Of a stretch of 64,000 nt of DNA, positions 55,626 through 64,000 are shown in pieces. Positions within the stretch are counted from its first letter, which is position 1; the number at the start of each line of letters is the position of its first letter. Position numbers and translations under genes: made by a program. The DNA comes from Sphingobium sp. AP50 (GTDB lineage: Bacteria > Pseudomonadota > Alphaproteobacteria > Sphingomonadales > Sphingomonadaceae): contig NZ_FNYZ01000011.1 in assembly GCF_900109095.1 (NCBI RefSeq), positions 62,001 to 126,000 of the forward strand, in the 5' to 3' direction. The notes beneath the pieces were generated by a model, which had not been told where the DNA came from, searched no databases, and saw only the letters and a program-made list of their open reading frames with translations.

Positions 55626-57263
55626 TTAGGCGCGGATGAGCAAAACGTCCACTATCGGCTTCTTGCCCGTCCAGCGGGTCGCGGTGCGCCGAACGGCGAG
55701 GCGGACACGCTCCCGCAGAGCATCGTCTTCCATCGATCCCTTGCTGATCACGGCAGCAGCCTCATCGGCCGCCTCCGCCAGAAATGCCGCCTTATCCTCT
55801 TCCACCGGCACGCCCTGCGTGCGCAGCGCCGGATCGCCGATCAGCTTGCCCTTGCGGTCGATCGCCACGGCGACGCTGATCTGGCCATGCAGGCCCAGCT
55901 TGCGCCGTTCGTTCATGGTCGATCCGTCAGCCGGCAGGATGACGTCGCCGTCCAGCACCAGCCGGCCGGTATCTTCCTGACCGATAATCTGCGGCGTACC
56001 CGGCGCAAGGCGCAGCACATCGCCATTGGACTGGACCACCGCATGGCGCAGGCCGCTGGCAAGGCCCAGACGCGCCTGCTCCGCCATATGCCGCCGCTCG
56101 CCATGGACCGGCAAAAGGATTTCGGGCCGTATCCAGCGATACATCGCTTCCAGTTCCGGACGGCCGGGATGGCCCGACACATGGACTTCGGCCTGCCGGT
56201 CCGTGACCATCAGAATATTCTTGGCCGCCAGCGCATTCTGGATGCGGCCGATGGCGATTTCATTGCCGGGGATCTGCTTGGAGGAAAAGACGACCGTGTC
56301 GCCTTCCGCCAGCTTGATCGGATGGCTGTCGAACGCGATGCGCGATAGTGCGGCCCGCGCCTCACCCTGCCCGCCGGTGGCCACGATCATCACGTCTCTG
56401 CGGGGCAACGCCATGGCGTCGTCCCAATCGATCATCGGCGGAAAGTCCTTCAGATAGCCCGCCGCCTTGGCGGTGCTGATGATCCGATCGAGCGAACGAC
56501 CAGCAACGCACAGCTTGCGCCCGGTGGCCACCGCTACCTCGCCCAGCGTCTGCACGCGCGCGGCGTTCGACGCAAAGGTCGTCACCAGCACGCGCCCCTT
56601 GGCGCTGGCGATAGTCTGCATCAGCCCTTCGCGCACGTCGCTTTCGGAGCCGCTGGCTTCGGGGTTGAAGACATTGGTGCTGTCGCACACCAGCGCCAGC
56701 ACGCCTTCGTCGCCGATCGCGGTCAATTCCGCCGGGGTCGACGGTTGGCCAAGCAAAGGCTGCTCGTCCAGCTTCCAGTCGCCGGTGTGGAAGATGCGGC
56801 CATGCGGCGTGTCGATCAGGACGGCATTGCCCTCCGGGATCGAATGGGCCAACGGCACATAACGGAAGCCGAACGGGCCGAGATTGAAGCTGCCTTCATT
56901 CTCGATGACGTGCAGCTTGACGTCCTTAGTAAGGCCCTCTTCCTCCAGCTTCAGCCGGATCAGACCTGCGGTAAAGGGCGTAGCATAGAGCGGCACGCCC
57001 AGATCGGCGGCCAGATAGGGGATGGCGCCGATATGATCTTCATGCCCATGCGTCAGCACGATACCGAGCAGGTCGTCCTTGCGTTCTTCGATGAAGGACA
57101 GGTCGGGCAGGACCAGTTCCACGCCCGGATAGGCCGGATCGGCAAAGGTCAGGCCCAGATCGACCATCACCCATTTGCCCTGGCAACCGTATAGATTGAC
57201 GTTCATGCCGATCTCGCCCGACCCGCCCAGGGCTAGAAAGAGCAGCTCATCCTTGGGTATCAT
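55626..57263 (-). CDS. rnj: Ribonuclease J
   Basis: 545 residues. Metallo-beta-lactamase core with HGHEDHIGAIP, beta-CASP domain with DSTNVF and VSGHPGRPE, and PVHGE near the end of the core. RNase J acts in RNA processing and decay, with both endo- and 5'-exonuclease activity in studied members. ATG 57263 overlaps the coaX stop by one base (TAATG). Confidence 0.95.
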   Translation of the reverse strand: MIPKDELLFLALGGSGEIGMNVNLYGCQGKWVMVDLGLTFADPAYPGVELVLPDLSFIEERKDDLLGIVLTHGHEDHIGAIPYLAADLGVPLYATPFTAGLIRLKLEEEGLTKDVKLHVIENEGSFNLGPFGFRYVPLAHSIPEGNAVLIDTPHGRIFHTGDWKLDEQPLLGQPSTPAELTAIGDEGVLALVCDSTNVFNPEASGSESDVREGLMQTIASAKGRVLVTTFASNAARVQTLGEVAVATGRKLCVAGRSLDRIISTAKAAGYLKDFPPMIDWDDAMALPRRDVMIVATGGQGEARAALSRIAFDSHPIKLAEGDTVVFSSKQIPGNEIAIGRIQNALAAKNILMVTDRQAEVHVSGHPGRPELEAMYRWIRPEILLPVHGERRHMAEQARLGLASGLRHAVVQSNGDVLRLAPGTPQIIGQEDTGRLVLDGDVILPADGSTMNERRKLGLHGQISVAVAIDRKGKLIGDPALRTQGVPVEEDKAAFLAEAADEAAAVISKGSMEDDALRERVRLAVRRTATRWTGKKPIVDVLLIRA

Positions 57264-58042
57264 TATGTTCTCAAACTCCGTTCGTACAACAGCGCCAATC
57301 CCTGAATGGTCAGGTCCGGCGCGATCGCATCGAAAATATCACTATTGTCGTCAAAAAGGACGGCCAGGCCGCCCGTCGAAATTACCTTGGCCGGGCGGCC
57401 GATTTCCGCGCGAATCCGCGCGACCAGCCCTTCCATCATGGCCACATAGCCCCAGAATACACCGATCTGCATCGCATCGACCGTGGTGCGCCCGATGACC
57501 GACCGGTTCTCCGGCGGCTCGATCGCGATCTTGGGCAGCTTCGCCGCCGCCGCGACCAGCGCATCCAGCGACAGGTTGATCCCCGCTGCGATGATGCCGC
57601 CTTTATAAGCGCCGCTATAATCCACCACGTCGAATGTGGTCGCCGTGCCGAAATCGATGACGATCAGATCGCCCGGATAAAGATGGTGGGCGGCGATGGC
57701 GTTTACAACCCGGTCCGCCCCCACCGACGCCGGCTCCGCCACGTCCAGTTCGATGCCCCAGTCGACCGGTGCTTGTCCCGCGACAAGGGCCGTGGTCTTG
57801 AAATATTTGTCGGCCAGCACCTGAAGATTATGGAGCGCCCGCGGCACCACTGTAGCGATGATGACGGCATCGACATCGGCCATCGCATAACCCTCCAGCT
57901 GGAGAAGCTGGTGCAGCCAGACCGCATATTCGTCCGCCGTGCGGCGCGGGTCCGTCGCGATCCGCCAGCGCGTGCGGATGTCCCGCCCGTCGAGCAGCGC
58001 AAAAACGACATTGGTGTTGCCCGCGTCGATCGCGAGAAGCAT
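57263..58042 (-). CDS. coaX: Type III pantothenate kinase
   Basis: 259 residues. [11 protein letters not shown], the phosphate-binding site, and [12 protein letters not shown] are diagnostic. It phosphorylates pantothenate in CoA synthesis. Between birA and rnj in a conserved gene order. Confidence 0.96.
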   Translation of the reverse strand: MLLAIDAGNTNVVFALLDGRDIRTRWRIATDPRRTADEYAVWLHQLLQLEGYAMADVDAVIIATVVPRALHNLQVLADKYFKTTALVAGQAPVDWGIELDVAEPASVGADRVVNAIAAHHLYPGDLIVIDFGTATTFDVVDYSGAYKGGIIAAGINLSLDALVAAAAKLPKIAIEPPENRSVIGRTTVDAMQIGVFWGYVAMMEGLVARIRAEIGRPAKVISTGGLAVLFDDNSDIFDAIAPDLTIQGLALLYERSLRT

Positions 58043-58052
58043 GGCCCGTCCT

Positions 58053-58760
58053 TCAGGTCAGAATGATGTCGCCGGCGTGAATGGCACGGCTATCGCCATT
58101 CGCCAAGCGCAGGATCAACATGCCTTGCCGGTCGAGCGTATCGAACTGGCCCTCGACCACCTCGCCATCCGGCTGAACCACCCGCATGGCGGTGCCGATA
58201 GGATGAGCATTCAGCAACCAATGGGCGCGAACGGGATCGAGCCCCTGCGCCCGCCAGATGCCGAGCCAATGGGCAAAAAGCTGCGCCAGCCGTTCGAGCA
58301 GCGCGCCAGCCTCCGCATCCTTGCTCCCCTGCCCGAACAGGCTGGTCACGGGGCGATCCAGATCGGTGGGATGATCGGTCACATTGATGCCGATGCCGAT
58401 GACGATGGCGTCGCCAACCCGCTCCAACAGGATGCCGGCGATCTTGGCGCCATCGACCAATATGTCATTGGGCCATTTGATCCGCGCCTGTCCGGCGCAG
58501 AGTGGCGCGACCAGCGCGTGGACCGCATTGGCGGCGACCAGCGCCAGCGTATGCGGCAGCGGATCGTGCGTGCCGATCCGGACCAGCGTGGAGCAATAGA
58601 GATTGCCGGTCGGGCTTTCCCAGACGCGGCCCAAGCGGCCCCGTCCTCCGGTCTGGCGGCCGGCGCGCAGCCAGCAGCCCTCCGATACACCTTGCTCCAC
58701 CAATGCGAACATGTCCGCATTGGTGGAGCCGGTTTCCTCTACGAAGAGAAGATTTGTCAG
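58053..58760 (-). CDS. birA: Biotin--[acetyl-CoA-carboxylase] ligase (probable CTG start)
   Basis: About 235 residues if read from the CTG at 58760. The first ATG is at 58712, but family-conserved residues [10 protein letters not shown], which belong to the biotin-AMP site, lie upstream of it in frame. No ATG, GTG or TTG is found between the nuoN end and these residues; the CTG sits in a CTGA overlap with the nuoN stop, like the ATGA overlaps elsewhere. The catalytic loop GRGRLGR and KWPNDI are present. No DNA-binding domain, so it is a monofunctional ligase. Confidence 0.85.
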   Translation of the reverse strand: MTNLLFVEETGSTNADMFALVEQGVSEGCWLRAGRQTGGRGRLGRVWESPTGNLYCSTLVRIGTHDPLPHTLALVAANAVHALVAPLCAGQARIKWPNDILVDGAKIAGILLERVGDAIVIGIGINVTDHPTDLDRPVTSLFGQGSKDAEAGALLERLAQLFAHWLGIWRAQGLDPVRAHWLLNAHPIGTAMRVVQPDGEVVEGQFDTLDRQGMLILRLANGDSRAIHAGDIILT

Positions 58761-60193
58761 AAGAGCGACGCCGCAGCGGCAGCGCTCGCCTGATCCAGTA
58801 CGGGGTTCAGCAGATAACCCAGCAGGATCACCACGGCACAGGCCGTCAGGATGACATTCTCAACCGCGCCGCCCTTCGCTTCGAAGCTGATGGTCGGCTC
58901 GTCGAAATACATCGTCTTGATGATCTTGAGATAATAGAAGGCGCCGATCACCGACATTGCGATACCGAATGCGGCCAATGCCGTCAGACCCGAAGCCACG
59001 GCGGCGTCGAACACCAGGAACTTTGCCCAGAAGCCGAACAGCGGCGGAATACCGGCCATCGAGAACATGAAGATGGCAAGCGCTGCGGCCAGTCCCTTGC
59101 GCGACTGCGACAGGCCAGCGAGGCTTGCGATCGCCTCGATCGGCTTGCCGTCCGCATCGCGCATCTGCAGGATGCAGGCGAACCCACCGATGGTCATGAC
59201 GACATAGATCGCCATATAGCTCATCGTCGCAGCAGCACCGGCGGGCGTGCCGCCGGCAAGACCGACCAGCGCGAAGCCGACATTGTTGATCGACGAATAG
59301 GCCATCAGGCGCTTGATGTTGGTCTGGCCGATAGCCGCAACCGCGCCAAACAGGATGGAAGCCAGCGCGACGAAGATCACGATCTGCTGCCAGTCCAGAC
59401 CGGCCGGACCCAGCGCCTCGATCGCGACACGAACGGTCAGGCCGATCGCAGCGACCTTGGGCGCGCTGCCGAAGAAGGCGGTTACCGGGGTCGGCGCACC
59501 TTCATAGACGTCGGGCGTCCACATGTGGAACGGTACGGCGCTGATCTTGAATGCCAGACCCGACAGCAGGAAGACGAGGCCGAACAGTTCGCCCTTCGAC
59601 ACGCCGTCGCCCATGGCAACCGCGATACCATCGAACGCGGTGGTGCCGGTGAAGCCATAGAGCAGCGCCGAGCCATAGAGCAGGATGCCGCTCGCCAGCG
59701 AACCGAGCACGAAATATTTCAGGCCCGCTTCGGAAGAGCGTTCGTCCTGGCGCATGAAGCTGGCCAGCACATAGGAGGCAAGGCTGTTCATCTCCAGGCC
59801 GACATAGAGCGTCAGCAGGTCGCCCGCGGACACCATCATGCCCATGCCGATGGCGGCGAACAGGATCAGCACCGGGTATTCGGGGCGAGGACGCCCGCCG
59901 ACCGAGAAGAAGCGCGGGGCCAGCAGGATCGCGGCGGCGGCCGCGACATAGATCAGGCCCTTGGCAAAGGCGGAGAAAGCATCGGCGCGAACCAGACCGT
60001 CAAAGGCGTCCGGGCCGTGAGCCAGCGAGCAAGGCAGAGCCAGACCCGCACCGATCAGGACCAGAACCGAGAGCCAGTTTACCAGCCGGGCCGAATTGTC
60101 ACCGCCGAAAGCGGCGACAAGCATCAGGATCAGGCCACCCGCCGTCAGGGTGAGTTCCGGCAGGACCGCCAGAAGGGAAGCGGAGTCAATCAT
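58757..60193 (-). CDS. nuoN: NADH-quinone oxidoreductase subunit N
   Basis: 478 residues, about 14 transmembrane helices. Antiporter-like subunit of complex I with the conserved Lys-containing segments (SSINNVGFALVGL, VGLEMNSLASYVLAS with Glu). The start overlaps the nuoM stop by one base. Confidence 0.96.
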   Translation of the reverse strand: MIDSASLLAVLPELTLTAGGLILMLVAAFGGDNSARLVNWLSVLVLIGAGLALPCSLAHGPDAFDGLVRADAFSAFAKGLIYVAAAAAILLAPRFFSVGGRPRPEYPVLILFAAIGMGMMVSAGDLLTLYVGLEMNSLASYVLASFMRQDERSSEAGLKYFVLGSLASGILLYGSALLYGFTGTTAFDGIAVAMGDGVSKGELFGLVFLLSGLAFKISAVPFHMWTPDVYEGAPTPVTAFFGSAPKVAAIGLTVRVAIEALGPAGLDWQQIVIFVALASILFGAVAAIGQTNIKRLMAYSSINNVGFALVGLAGGTPAGAAATMSYMAIYVVMTIGGFACILQMRDADGKPIEAIASLAGLSQSRKGLAAALAIFMFSMAGIPPLFGFWAKFLVFDAAVASGLTALAAFGIAMSVIGAFYYLKIIKTMYFDEPTISFEAKGGAVENVILTACAVVILLGYLLNPVLDQASAAAAASLF

Positions 60194-61740
60194 CAGTGCG
60201 CCTCCCCGTGCGCGGCAGCTTCTTCGTGATGGCCCTCGCCCGCAGGCTTGGGCGCACCCATCTTGATCTTGGAATCTCCTGCGGGAGCCGCAGGGGCGAG
60301 ACGCGCTTCAAGCGCATGGATGTCGGCGCGCATCGGAGCCAGGAAGCTCTCGGGATAGACGCCCATCCACAGGGTGGCCGCAGCCAGCGGTGCCAGCAGA
60401 GCGATTTCACGCACCGACAGGTCGGGCATCGCGGCGGCATCGGCATTCACCTGATCGCCGTAACAGATGCGGCGATAGAGGTAGAGCATATAGGCCGCAC
60501 CCAGGATGATGCCGGTGGTGGCGACCAGCGCGACCCAGCTCGAAGCCTGATAGATGCCCATCAGCGACAGGAATTCGCCGACGAAGTTGGACGTGCCCGG
60601 CAGACCGACCGAAGCCATCGTGAACAGCAGGAACAGCACCGCATATTTGGGCATGTTGATGCTGAGGCCGCCATAGCGGTTGATCTCACGGGTGTGCAGG
60701 CGGTCATAGATGACGCCGACGCACAGGAACAGCGCGCCCGACACCAGACCATGGCCCAGCATGACCATCATCGACCCTTCGATGCCCGCCTGATTGAAGG
60801 CGAACAGGCCGACGGTCACGATCGCCATATGCGCGACCGACGAATAGGCGATCAGCTTCTTCATGTCCGACTGAACGAGGGCAACGAGGCTGGTATAGAC
60901 CACCGCGACCATCGACAGACCCCAGACAAGCCAGGCGAACTGGGCCGAGGCTTCCGGGAACATCGGCAGCGAGAAGCGGATGAAGCCATAGCCACCCATC
61001 TTCAGCAGCACGCCAGCCAGAATGACCGAACCGGCGGTCGGCGCCTGAACGTGCGCGTCGGGCAACCAGGTGTGGACCGGCCACATCGGCATCTTCACCG
61101 CGAAGCTGGCAAAGAAGGCGAGCCACAACCAGGTCTGGACATGCGGATCGAAATTATAGCCCATCAGGACCGGAATTTCGGTCGTGCCGGCTTCATGCAC
61201 CATCCACATCATCGCGATCAGCATCAGGACCGAGCCGAGCAGCGTGTAGAGGAAGAATTTGTACGAAGCGTAGATACGATCCGCGCCGCCCCAGATGCCG
61301 ATCACCAGATACATGGGGATCAGGCCGGCTTCGAACATGATGTAGAAGAGGTAGAGATCCTGCGCCGCGAAGACGCCGATCATCAGCACCTCCATCAGCA
61401 GGAACGCCGCCATATATTCCGGCACACGCTTCTGAATGGCTTCCCAGCTTGCGCCGATACAGATCGGCATCAGGAAGACGGTGAGCGCGATCAGCATCAG
61501 GGCGATGCCGTCGATACCCAGCGCCCAGGCAAAGCGCCCGAAGATGGGATAATATTCCTGGAACTGCCATTGCAGCCCGCCCTGGTCGAAATTCACCCAG
61601 AGCGCGATGCCCAGCACCAGATCGACCAGCGTGGCGATCAGGGCTATCCAGCGCGCGCCACTGGCGCCTGCGAAGAGACAGGCGATGGCCCCGGCCATCG
61701 GCACTGCCATCATCAGGGAAAGGATGGGGAAGCCGTCCAT
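60193..61740 (-). CDS. nuoM: NADH-quinone oxidoreductase subunit M
   Basis: 515 residues, polytopic. Conserved FEAGLIPMYLVIGIWGG, HTWLPDAHVQAPTAGSVILAGVLLK and SSVAHM mark a proton-pumping subunit of complex I. Ends in an Ala/Gly/His tail. Overlaps nuoL stop by one base. Confidence 0.97.
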   Translation of the reverse strand: MDGFPILSLMMAVPMAGAIACLFAGASGARWIALIATLVDLVLGIALWVNFDQGGLQWQFQEYYPIFGRFAWALGIDGIALMLIALTVFLMPICIGASWEAIQKRVPEYMAAFLLMEVLMIGVFAAQDLYLFYIMFEAGLIPMYLVIGIWGGADRIYASYKFFLYTLLGSVLMLIAMMWMVHEAGTTEIPVLMGYNFDPHVQTWLWLAFFASFAVKMPMWPVHTWLPDAHVQAPTAGSVILAGVLLKMGGYGFIRFSLPMFPEASAQFAWLVWGLSMVAVVYTSLVALVQSDMKKLIAYSSVAHMAIVTVGLFAFNQAGIEGSMMVMLGHGLVSGALFLCVGVIYDRLHTREINRYGGLSINMPKYAVLFLLFTMASVGLPGTSNFVGEFLSLMGIYQASSWVALVATTGIILGAAYMLYLYRRICYGDQVNADAAAMPDLSVREIALLAPLAAATLWMGVYPESFLAPMRADIHALEARLAPAAPAGDSKIKMGAPKPAGEGHHEEAAAHGEAH

Positions 61741-63815
61741 TATCGTGTCATCGCCCAGGTTGCAGCCGCGGCGAGCCCGATGAGCATCACCAGCGCATAG
61801 GTGTAGAGGTAGCCGGACTGAAGCCGACGGGTGATCTTGTTGCCCTGCACGACCAGAGCAGCCAGCCCGTTGGGGCCGAAGCGGTCGATGAAGCCGACGT
61901 CACCAAACTTCCAGAAGAAGCGCCCGATGGCGAAGGCAGGCTTGACGAACAGGAAGTTGTACAGCTCGTCGAAGTACCACTTGTTCAGCAGGAACTGGTA
62001 CAGGGCACCGAAGGTCGCGACGAAGCGCTGCGGCCAGTCGGTATTCTTGATGTAGGCCAGCCATGCGATCAGCAGACCGGTCAGCATCACGGTGAACGGA
62101 CCGAACTTGACCCAGGTCGGCACTTCATGCGCCGCATGCATCAGGTGGCTGTCGAAGAAGAGCGCGCCCTTCCAGAATTCCACGCCACCTTCCGGACCGA
62201 TGAACTGGTCGTGGAAGACGAAGCCGGCGAACACCGCCCCCAGGCTGAGCACCAGCAGCGGCACCAGCATGACCAGCGGGCTTTCGTGCGGGTGATACCC
62301 GCCCGTGCCATCGCCTGCATCATGGGCATGATGATCGTCATGACCGTGACCATGATCATGGGCGGCATGCGCATGATCGTCATGGCCGTGATCGTCATGA
62401 CCATGGCCATGGGCGTCATGCAGCGCATGCTGGATATGTTCGGACTGGGTCCAGCGCGGCTTGCCGAAGAAGGTGAGGAACACCAGGCGCCAGCTGTAGA
62501 AGCTGGTCAGCAGCGCGGCGAACACGCCGACATAATAGGCGCCAACGCCCGGGCCACCGGCCGCGAAGGCCGCTTCAAGGATGCCGTCCTTCGAATAGAA
62601 GCCGGCAAAACCGACGCCCACCAGCGGGATACCGACGCCAGTGATGGCAAGGGTGCCCAGCGTCATCGTCCAGAAGGTGATCGGGATGCTCTTACGCAGG
62701 CCACCATAATAACGCATGTCCTGCTCATGGTGCATCGCATGGATGACCGAGCCGGCGCCCAGGAACAGCAGCGCCTTGAAGAAAGCGTGCGTGAACAGGT
62801 GGAACATCGCCGCGCCATAGGCGCCAACCCCCGCCGCGAAGAACATATAGCCCAGTTGCGAACAGGTCGAATAGGCGATCACGCGCTTGATGTCGGTCTG
62901 CACCGTGCCGACGGTAGCCGCGAACAGACAGGTCGCGGCACCGACATAGGTGACGACATGCATCGCCGTTTCCGACGTTTCGAACATGGGCGACAGGCGG
63001 CAGACCATGAAGACGCCGGCGGTGACCATGGTCGCCGCGTGGATCAGCGCCGACACCGGGGTCGGGCCTTCCATCGCGTCCGGCAACCAGGTGTGCAGGC
63101 CAAGCTGCGCCGACTTGCCCATGGCGCCGACGAACAGCAGCAGGCAGAGCACGGTCATGGTGTCGAAACGATAGCCGAGGAAACCAATGGTCGAACCGGC
63201 CATCGAAGGCGCGGCGGCCAGGATTTCCGGGATCGAGATGGTGTTGAACACCAGATAGGTGCCGAAAATACCCATCATGAAGCCAAGGTCGCCGACGCGG
63301 TTGACAACGAATGCCTTAATCGCGGCCGCGTTTGCACTCGGCTTACGGAACCAGAAACCGATCAGCAGGTACGAGGCCAGACCCACGCCTTCCCAGCCGA
63401 AGAACATCTGAAGCAGATTGTTCGCGGTCACGAGCATCAGCATCGCGAAGGTGAAGAGCGAGAGATAGGCGAAGAAGCGCGGCTGATCCGGCTCTTCGTC
63501 CATATAGCCCCAGCTATAGAGGTGGACGAGGCTGGAAACGCTGGTGATGACCACCAGCATGACCGCCGTCATCGTATCGACGCGCAGCGCCCACTGGGCA
63601 TCGAAGCTGCCGCTTTCGATCCAGGTGAACAGCGGCGTCACCGTCGCTTCGGCATGGCCGGTCAGGAAAGGAATGAAGGTCACCCAGCTCAGCGCGCAAG
63701 CAATGAACAGCGCGCCGGTCGTGACGATCTTTGCGGGCAGCTTGCCAAGGGCCTTGTTGCCAAGGCCGGCAATGGCAGCAGCCAGCAGCGGAAGAAGGAC
63801 GATATACTGAATCAT
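61740..63815 (-). CDS. nuoL: NADH-quinone oxidoreductase subunit L
   Basis: 691 residues. Conserved [41 protein letters not shown] and a long C-terminal helix region. Between residues about 460 and 505 there is a His/Asp-rich loop (repeats of [10 protein letters not shown] type), a likely metal-binding extramembrane insertion. Antiporter-like subunit of complex I. Confidence 0.96.
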   Translation of the reverse strand: MIQYIVLLPLLAAAIAGLGNKALGKLPAKIVTTGALFIACALSWVTFIPFLTGHAEATVTPLFTWIESGSFDAQWALRVDTMTAVMLVVITSVSSLVHLYSWGYMDEEPDQPRFFAYLSLFTFAMLMLVTANNLLQMFFGWEGVGLASYLLIGFWFRKPSANAAAIKAFVVNRVGDLGFMMGIFGTYLVFNTISIPEILAAAPSMAGSTIGFLGYRFDTMTVLCLLLFVGAMGKSAQLGLHTWLPDAMEGPTPVSALIHAATMVTAGVFMVCRLSPMFETSETAMHVVTYVGAATCLFAATVGTVQTDIKRVIAYSTCSQLGYMFFAAGVGAYGAAMFHLFTHAFFKALLFLGAGSVIHAMHHEQDMRYYGGLRKSIPITFWTMTLGTLAITGVGIPLVGVGFAGFYSKDGILEAAFAAGGPGVGAYYVGVFAALLTSFYSWRLVFLTFFGKPRWTQSEHIQHALHDAHGHGHDDHGHDDHAHAAHDHGHGHDDHHAHDAGDGTGGYHPHESPLVMLVPLLVLSLGAVFAGFVFHDQFIGPEGGVEFWKGALFFDSHLMHAAHEVPTWVKFGPFTVMLTGLLIAWLAYIKNTDWPQRFVATFGALYQFLLNKWYFDELYNFLFVKPAFAIGRFFWKFGDVGFIDRFGPNGLAALVVQGNKITRRLQSGYLYTYALVMLIGLAAAATWAMTR

Positions 63816-63825
63816 GTCAGGAGGC

Positions 63826-64000
63826 TCAGCCCTTCATCCGGTTGACATCGTCGACGGCGATGGTGCCGCGACCACGGAAGTAAATGACGAGGATGGCGAG
63901 GCCGATGGCCGCTTCACCCGCCGCGACGGTCAGCACGAACATCGAGAAGACCTGGCCCACCAAATCGCCCAGGAAGGCGCTGAAGGCGACGAGGTTGATG
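63826..64000 (-). CDS. nuoK: NADH-quinone oxidoreductase subunit K (5' partial)
   Basis: Only the C-terminal 57 residues are in the window, ending in [16 protein letters not shown] and stop. The visible segment has a membrane helix with [18 protein letters not shown], where the Glu is the conserved proton-path residue. Ten bases separate its stop from the nuoL start. Confidence 0.95.
   Translation of the reverse strand, partial: INLVAFSAFLGDLVGQVFSMFVLTVAAGEAAIGLAILVIYFRGRGTIAVDDVNRMKG

Overview
The window looks like chromosomal DNA of a high-GC alphaproteobacterium of the order Sphingomonadales (Sphingobium/Sphingomonas type). This is inferred from protein style and gene order: pyruvate dehydrogenase E1-beta with a fused lipoyl domain, eno-ftsB-pdhA-pdhB, carA and carB with small genes between them, nuoK-L-M-N-birA-coaX-rnj-DUF1467, a permuted two-piece tmRNA, and a TonB receptor rich in sphingomonad features. 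No database search was possible.

Layout. 1-2.7 kb: end of a Tad pilus cluster (VWA TadG-like protein plus two TadE-like pseudopilins). 2.7-7.1 kb: pdhB, pdhA, ftsB and eno on the minus strand. 7.3-9.7 kb: four small Ala/Lys-rich envelope proteins (YqjD/DUF883 and holin-like) and a DUF4170 protein. 9.7-16.2 kb: rhomboid protease, greA, and carA-rraB-unknown-carB. 16.3-24.7 kb: yqeY, a GIY-YIG protein, dnaG, rpoD, a MoxR ATPase, a GFA protein and two unknowns. 24.8-30 kb: an accessory scar made of a thyA 3' fragment, an IS5-family remnant, an IS66 element with a truncated tnpA, two small unknown genes and a hipBA toxin-antitoxin pair. 30-42.2 kb: a complete type II secretion operon, gspC-D-E-F-G-H-I-J-K-L-M-N-O, all minus strand and translationally coupled. 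42.3-49.7 kb: a 2OG-Fe(II) oxygenase, an NRDE protein, tmRNA, a small TPR protein, a surface lipoprotein with a Thr-Pro linker and beta-helix-like body, and a large TonB-dependent receptor. 49.7-54.9 kb: trpG, a secreted unknown, trpD, trpC, moaC and moeA. 54.9-64 kb (minus): an AAC(6')-like acetyltransferase, DUF1467, RNase J, coaX, birA and nuoN-M-L-K.

How the parts fit. The most notable hypothesis is a phosphate-responsive surface system. Three 7-bp half-sites in 11-bp phase, matching the Pho-box pattern, lie just upstream of gspC and read in the direction of the gsp operon. A weaker Pho-like array lies upstream of the lipoprotein-TonB receptor pair. The lipoprotein is a plausible T2SS-exported partner of the receptor. 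This is inference from sequence and context.

A second notable feature is a 77-bp palindromic repeat present three times at the start of consecutive pseudopilin genes (gspG, gspH, gspI), where it appears to be translated as part of unusually long prepilin leaders. Other points are an apparent CTG start for birA, a 52-codon thyA remnant joined to IS DNA, and a terminator-like hairpin directly before the start of the TPR gene.
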